DNA of 42,355 nucleotides from NCBI GenBank assembly GCA_023259375.1, contig JAHFQC010000038.1, forward strand, positions 1 through 42,355, written 5' to 3'. This stretch comes from Alphaproteobacteria bacterium (lineage in GTDB: Bacteria > Pseudomonadota > Alphaproteobacteria > Micropepsales > Micropepsaceae). The position numbers were made by a program, and so were the translations under genes. Numbering within the stretch: the first letter of the stretch is position 1; each line of letters begins with the position of its first letter. The notes beneath the pieces are model-generated. The model was not told the origin of the DNA. It saw nothing but the letters and a program-made list of their open reading frames with translations, and made no database searches. Below are positions 41,192 to 42,355 of the stretch, piece after piece.

Positions 41192-41506
41192 ATGGGCTGG
41201 GCAAACTACTTTCCGCTTATCGGAGGCTTGGTCACGCTGTGGTTCCTAGGCGATTCCCCCAGTTGGCCGCGCACCATTATTGGTTGCCTGCTGGGTGTCG
41301 CTACCGGATTCACTGCGGACATTGCATGGCCATGGCTCCTGCGCGTGCCTCCTGAAGCCTTGTGGCATTGGGTGATACTGCAGTTGATCGGACCATTCGG
41401 TCTCACGTTCAATATTCTCTATGTGCCACTTGCGGTATTAGCCGCGGCAGTGGTCGCTCGACGGCAATGGGTACGCATCCGCGATCCCAACGATCTGAGG
41501 CGCTAG
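41192..41506 (+). CDS. Small membrane protein of unknown function
   Basis: This 104-residue protein has about three hydrophobic segments (5-20, 26-50 and 58-88) and a basic C-terminus (RRQWVRIRDPNDLRR). The ATG at 41192 follows a run of eight or nine G residues that acts as a strong ribosome-binding site. Codon use is less GC-rich than in its neighbours. Its stop overlaps the convergent VOC gene by four bases. No family was recognised. Confidence 0.55.
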   Translation: MGWANYFPLIGGLVTLWFLGDSPSWPRTIIGCLLGVATGFTADIAWPWLLRVPPEALWHWVILQLIGPFGLTFNILYVPLAVLAAAVVARRQWVRIRDPNDLRR

Positions 41507-41883
41507 CGTTTCGGCTCGATCAGATCCCAGCGGTTGCCGTAAAGGTCTTCGAACACTGCGACGGTGCCGTACGCCTCGTGCCGCGGCGGTTCGATGAAAT
41601 GCACCCCGCGCGCAACCAACGAGGCATGATCGCGGGCGAAATCGTCCGTCTCCGTAAACAGGAACACCCGCCCGCCGCCTTGGTGGCCGATATGATCCGC
41701 CTGCGCGCCGACCGCCTTGGCCAGCAGGAGCCGCACCCCGCCGCCATTGGGCTCGACCAGCACCCAGCGCTTGCCGCTGCCGAGATCGGTGTCCTCCACC
41801 AGCACAAATCCCAGCACCTGCGTGAACCACGCGATGGCTTCGTCATAGTCGCGGACGAGATAGGTGAAATGGGTGATCTTCAT
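41503..41883 (-). CDS. VOC-superfamily protein (glyoxalase/dioxygenase fold)
   Basis: This 126-residue protein has two beta-alpha-beta-beta-beta units: MKITHFTYLVRDYDEAIAWFTQVLGF opens the first, and GVHFIEPPRHEAYGTVAVFEDLYGNRWDLIE closes the second. H5 and the E of DLIEP are candidate metal ligands. The fold serves glyoxalases, dioxygenases and resistance proteins; the exact role cannot be assigned. Its start overlaps the upstream gene stop by ATGA. Confidence 0.88.
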   Translation of the reverse strand: MKITHFTYLVRDYDEAIAWFTQVLGFVLVEDTDLGSGKRWVLVEPNGGGVRLLLAKAVGAQADHIGHQGGGRVFLFTETDDFARDHASLVARGVHFIEPPRHEAYGTVAVFEDLYGNRWDLIEPKR

Positions 41884-42355
41884 GGGGGCGAACTTACAAA
41901 CTTCACCGCCGCAGCGCTACGCGCCCGGGCGTCTCCACTCATATGTGACAGCGCCTCGCGCAGAAACGCACGCTTGTCGGCTTCGCTGGCGAAGAAATGG
42001 TCGGGTGCGAACCACGGCTCGGACTGCACCATGAAAATCCAATAGCCCTTGGCGTGGAAGACTTCCGACACGGCGCGCCAAGCGCCGCGCTTTTCGATGT
42101 CGGACACCGTGTAGATCAGCGCTTCGGGCGTGATGGTCATGGTTGCGGGCATGTCGAGCAGCGTACCGGCCCCGGTGAGCCGATGCTGGTAACGCGCCAC
42201 CACCAGCCGGTTGGCCAGCGGCAGATAGCAAAGCAGTGCGGCGACCGCGCCGATGCACACCGAAAGAGTCAGATCGGCCCGCAGCGCCAGCCCGATCGCT
42301 CCTCCCGCGACCCCGCCGCCGATCCACAGCGCGAACATCATTCCGAAATAGAGCC
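41880..42355 (-). CDS. YcxB-like membrane protein, cut by window end
   Basis: The visible part has two adjoining hydrophobic segments near the window edge (starting LYFGMMFALWIGGG, then LTLSVCIGAVAALLCYLPLANRL) and a soluble tail with ITPEALIYTVSDIEKRGAWRAVSEVFHAKGYWIFMVQSEPWFAPDHFF. That tail matches the pattern of YcxB-like proteins, where a membrane pair is followed by a PH-like domain. The frame is open to the window end and runs into a membrane helix, so the true start is probably beyond it; ATG 42341 would truncate the first helix. It is coupled to the VOC gene. Confidence 0.65.
   Translation of the reverse strand, partial: LYFGMMFALWIGGGVAGGAIGLALRADLTLSVCIGAVAALLCYLPLANRLVVARYQHRLTGAGTLLDMPATMTITPEALIYTVSDIEKRGAWRAVSEVFHAKGYWIFMVQSEPWFAPDHFFASEADKRAFLREALSHMSGDARARSAAAVKFVSSPP

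Overview
The window is GC-rich, densely coded DNA from a Gram-negative alphaproteobacterium. The evidence is the gene order fabD-fabG-acpP-fabF-mltG-yicC-gmk, the run lptF-lptG-lptD-surA-pdxA-rsmA beside a divergent pepA-holC pair, an S6-S18-L9 operon whose L9 has a long acidic tail, an MbfA-type ferritin/VIT1 iron transporter, and a 985-residue TonB-dependent receptor of the kind common in Caulobacterales, Sphingomonadales and Micropepsales. Genus cannot be fixed from the sequence alone. No phage, insertion sequence, tRNA, rRNA or CRISPR array was seen.

Layout. 1-3041 (minus): start of a Tat-exported aldo/keto reductase, a membrane TPR protein, DNA polymerase III chi (holC) and leucyl aminopeptidase (pepA). 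3225-10880 (plus): a tightly coupled operon for LPS export (lptF, lptG, lptD), outer-membrane protein folding (SurA-like), vitamin B6 synthesis (pdxA) and 16S rRNA dimethylation (rsmA), many joints being ATGA overlaps. 11004-13971 (plus): an orphan PAS-PAS-HisKA-HATPase-REC hybrid kinase, then polyphosphate kinase 2. 13981-20293 (minus): gmk, yicC, mltG and the fatty-acid genes fabF, acpP, fabG, fabD. 20428-26198: two paralogous TetR regulators and a divergent tripartite drug-efflux operon (OprM-like lipoprotein, EmrA-like adaptor, EmrB-like MFS pump); both tetR upstream regions carry the same GTAC-rich operator. 26225-28523: a methyltransferase and hemN. 28524-29473: a probable small structured RNA, a small membrane protein and the ribosomal-protein leader. 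29474-30757: rpsF-rpsR-rplI.

30785-32604 is the most unusual part. Two unknown genes (a secreted protein and a membrane protein, 15 bp apart, minus strand) lie between two same-direction copies of the rplI 3' end and its terminator. The right copy is scarred: it is fused without a gap to a piece of an hxlR-type regulator gene, carries an internal in-frame deletion, and has a short palindromic intergenic repeat inserted between stop codon and terminator. Downstream are a TonB-dependent receptor with a long AT-rich upstream region, an intact HxlR regulator divergent from an SDR oxidoreductase with two operator-like repeats, a DUF2891 protein, mbfA, a metallophosphoesterase, two small unknown proteins, a VOC-fold protein and a YcxB-like protein cut by the window end.

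Most of the window is ordinary core genome. The candidates for something undescribed are the flanked two-gene cassette, the structured RNA at about 28648-28790, the palindromic repeat family (15668-15778, 27079-27184, degenerate at 32413-32471), and the shared TetR operator. All functional statements rest on motif reading by eye, not on database searches.
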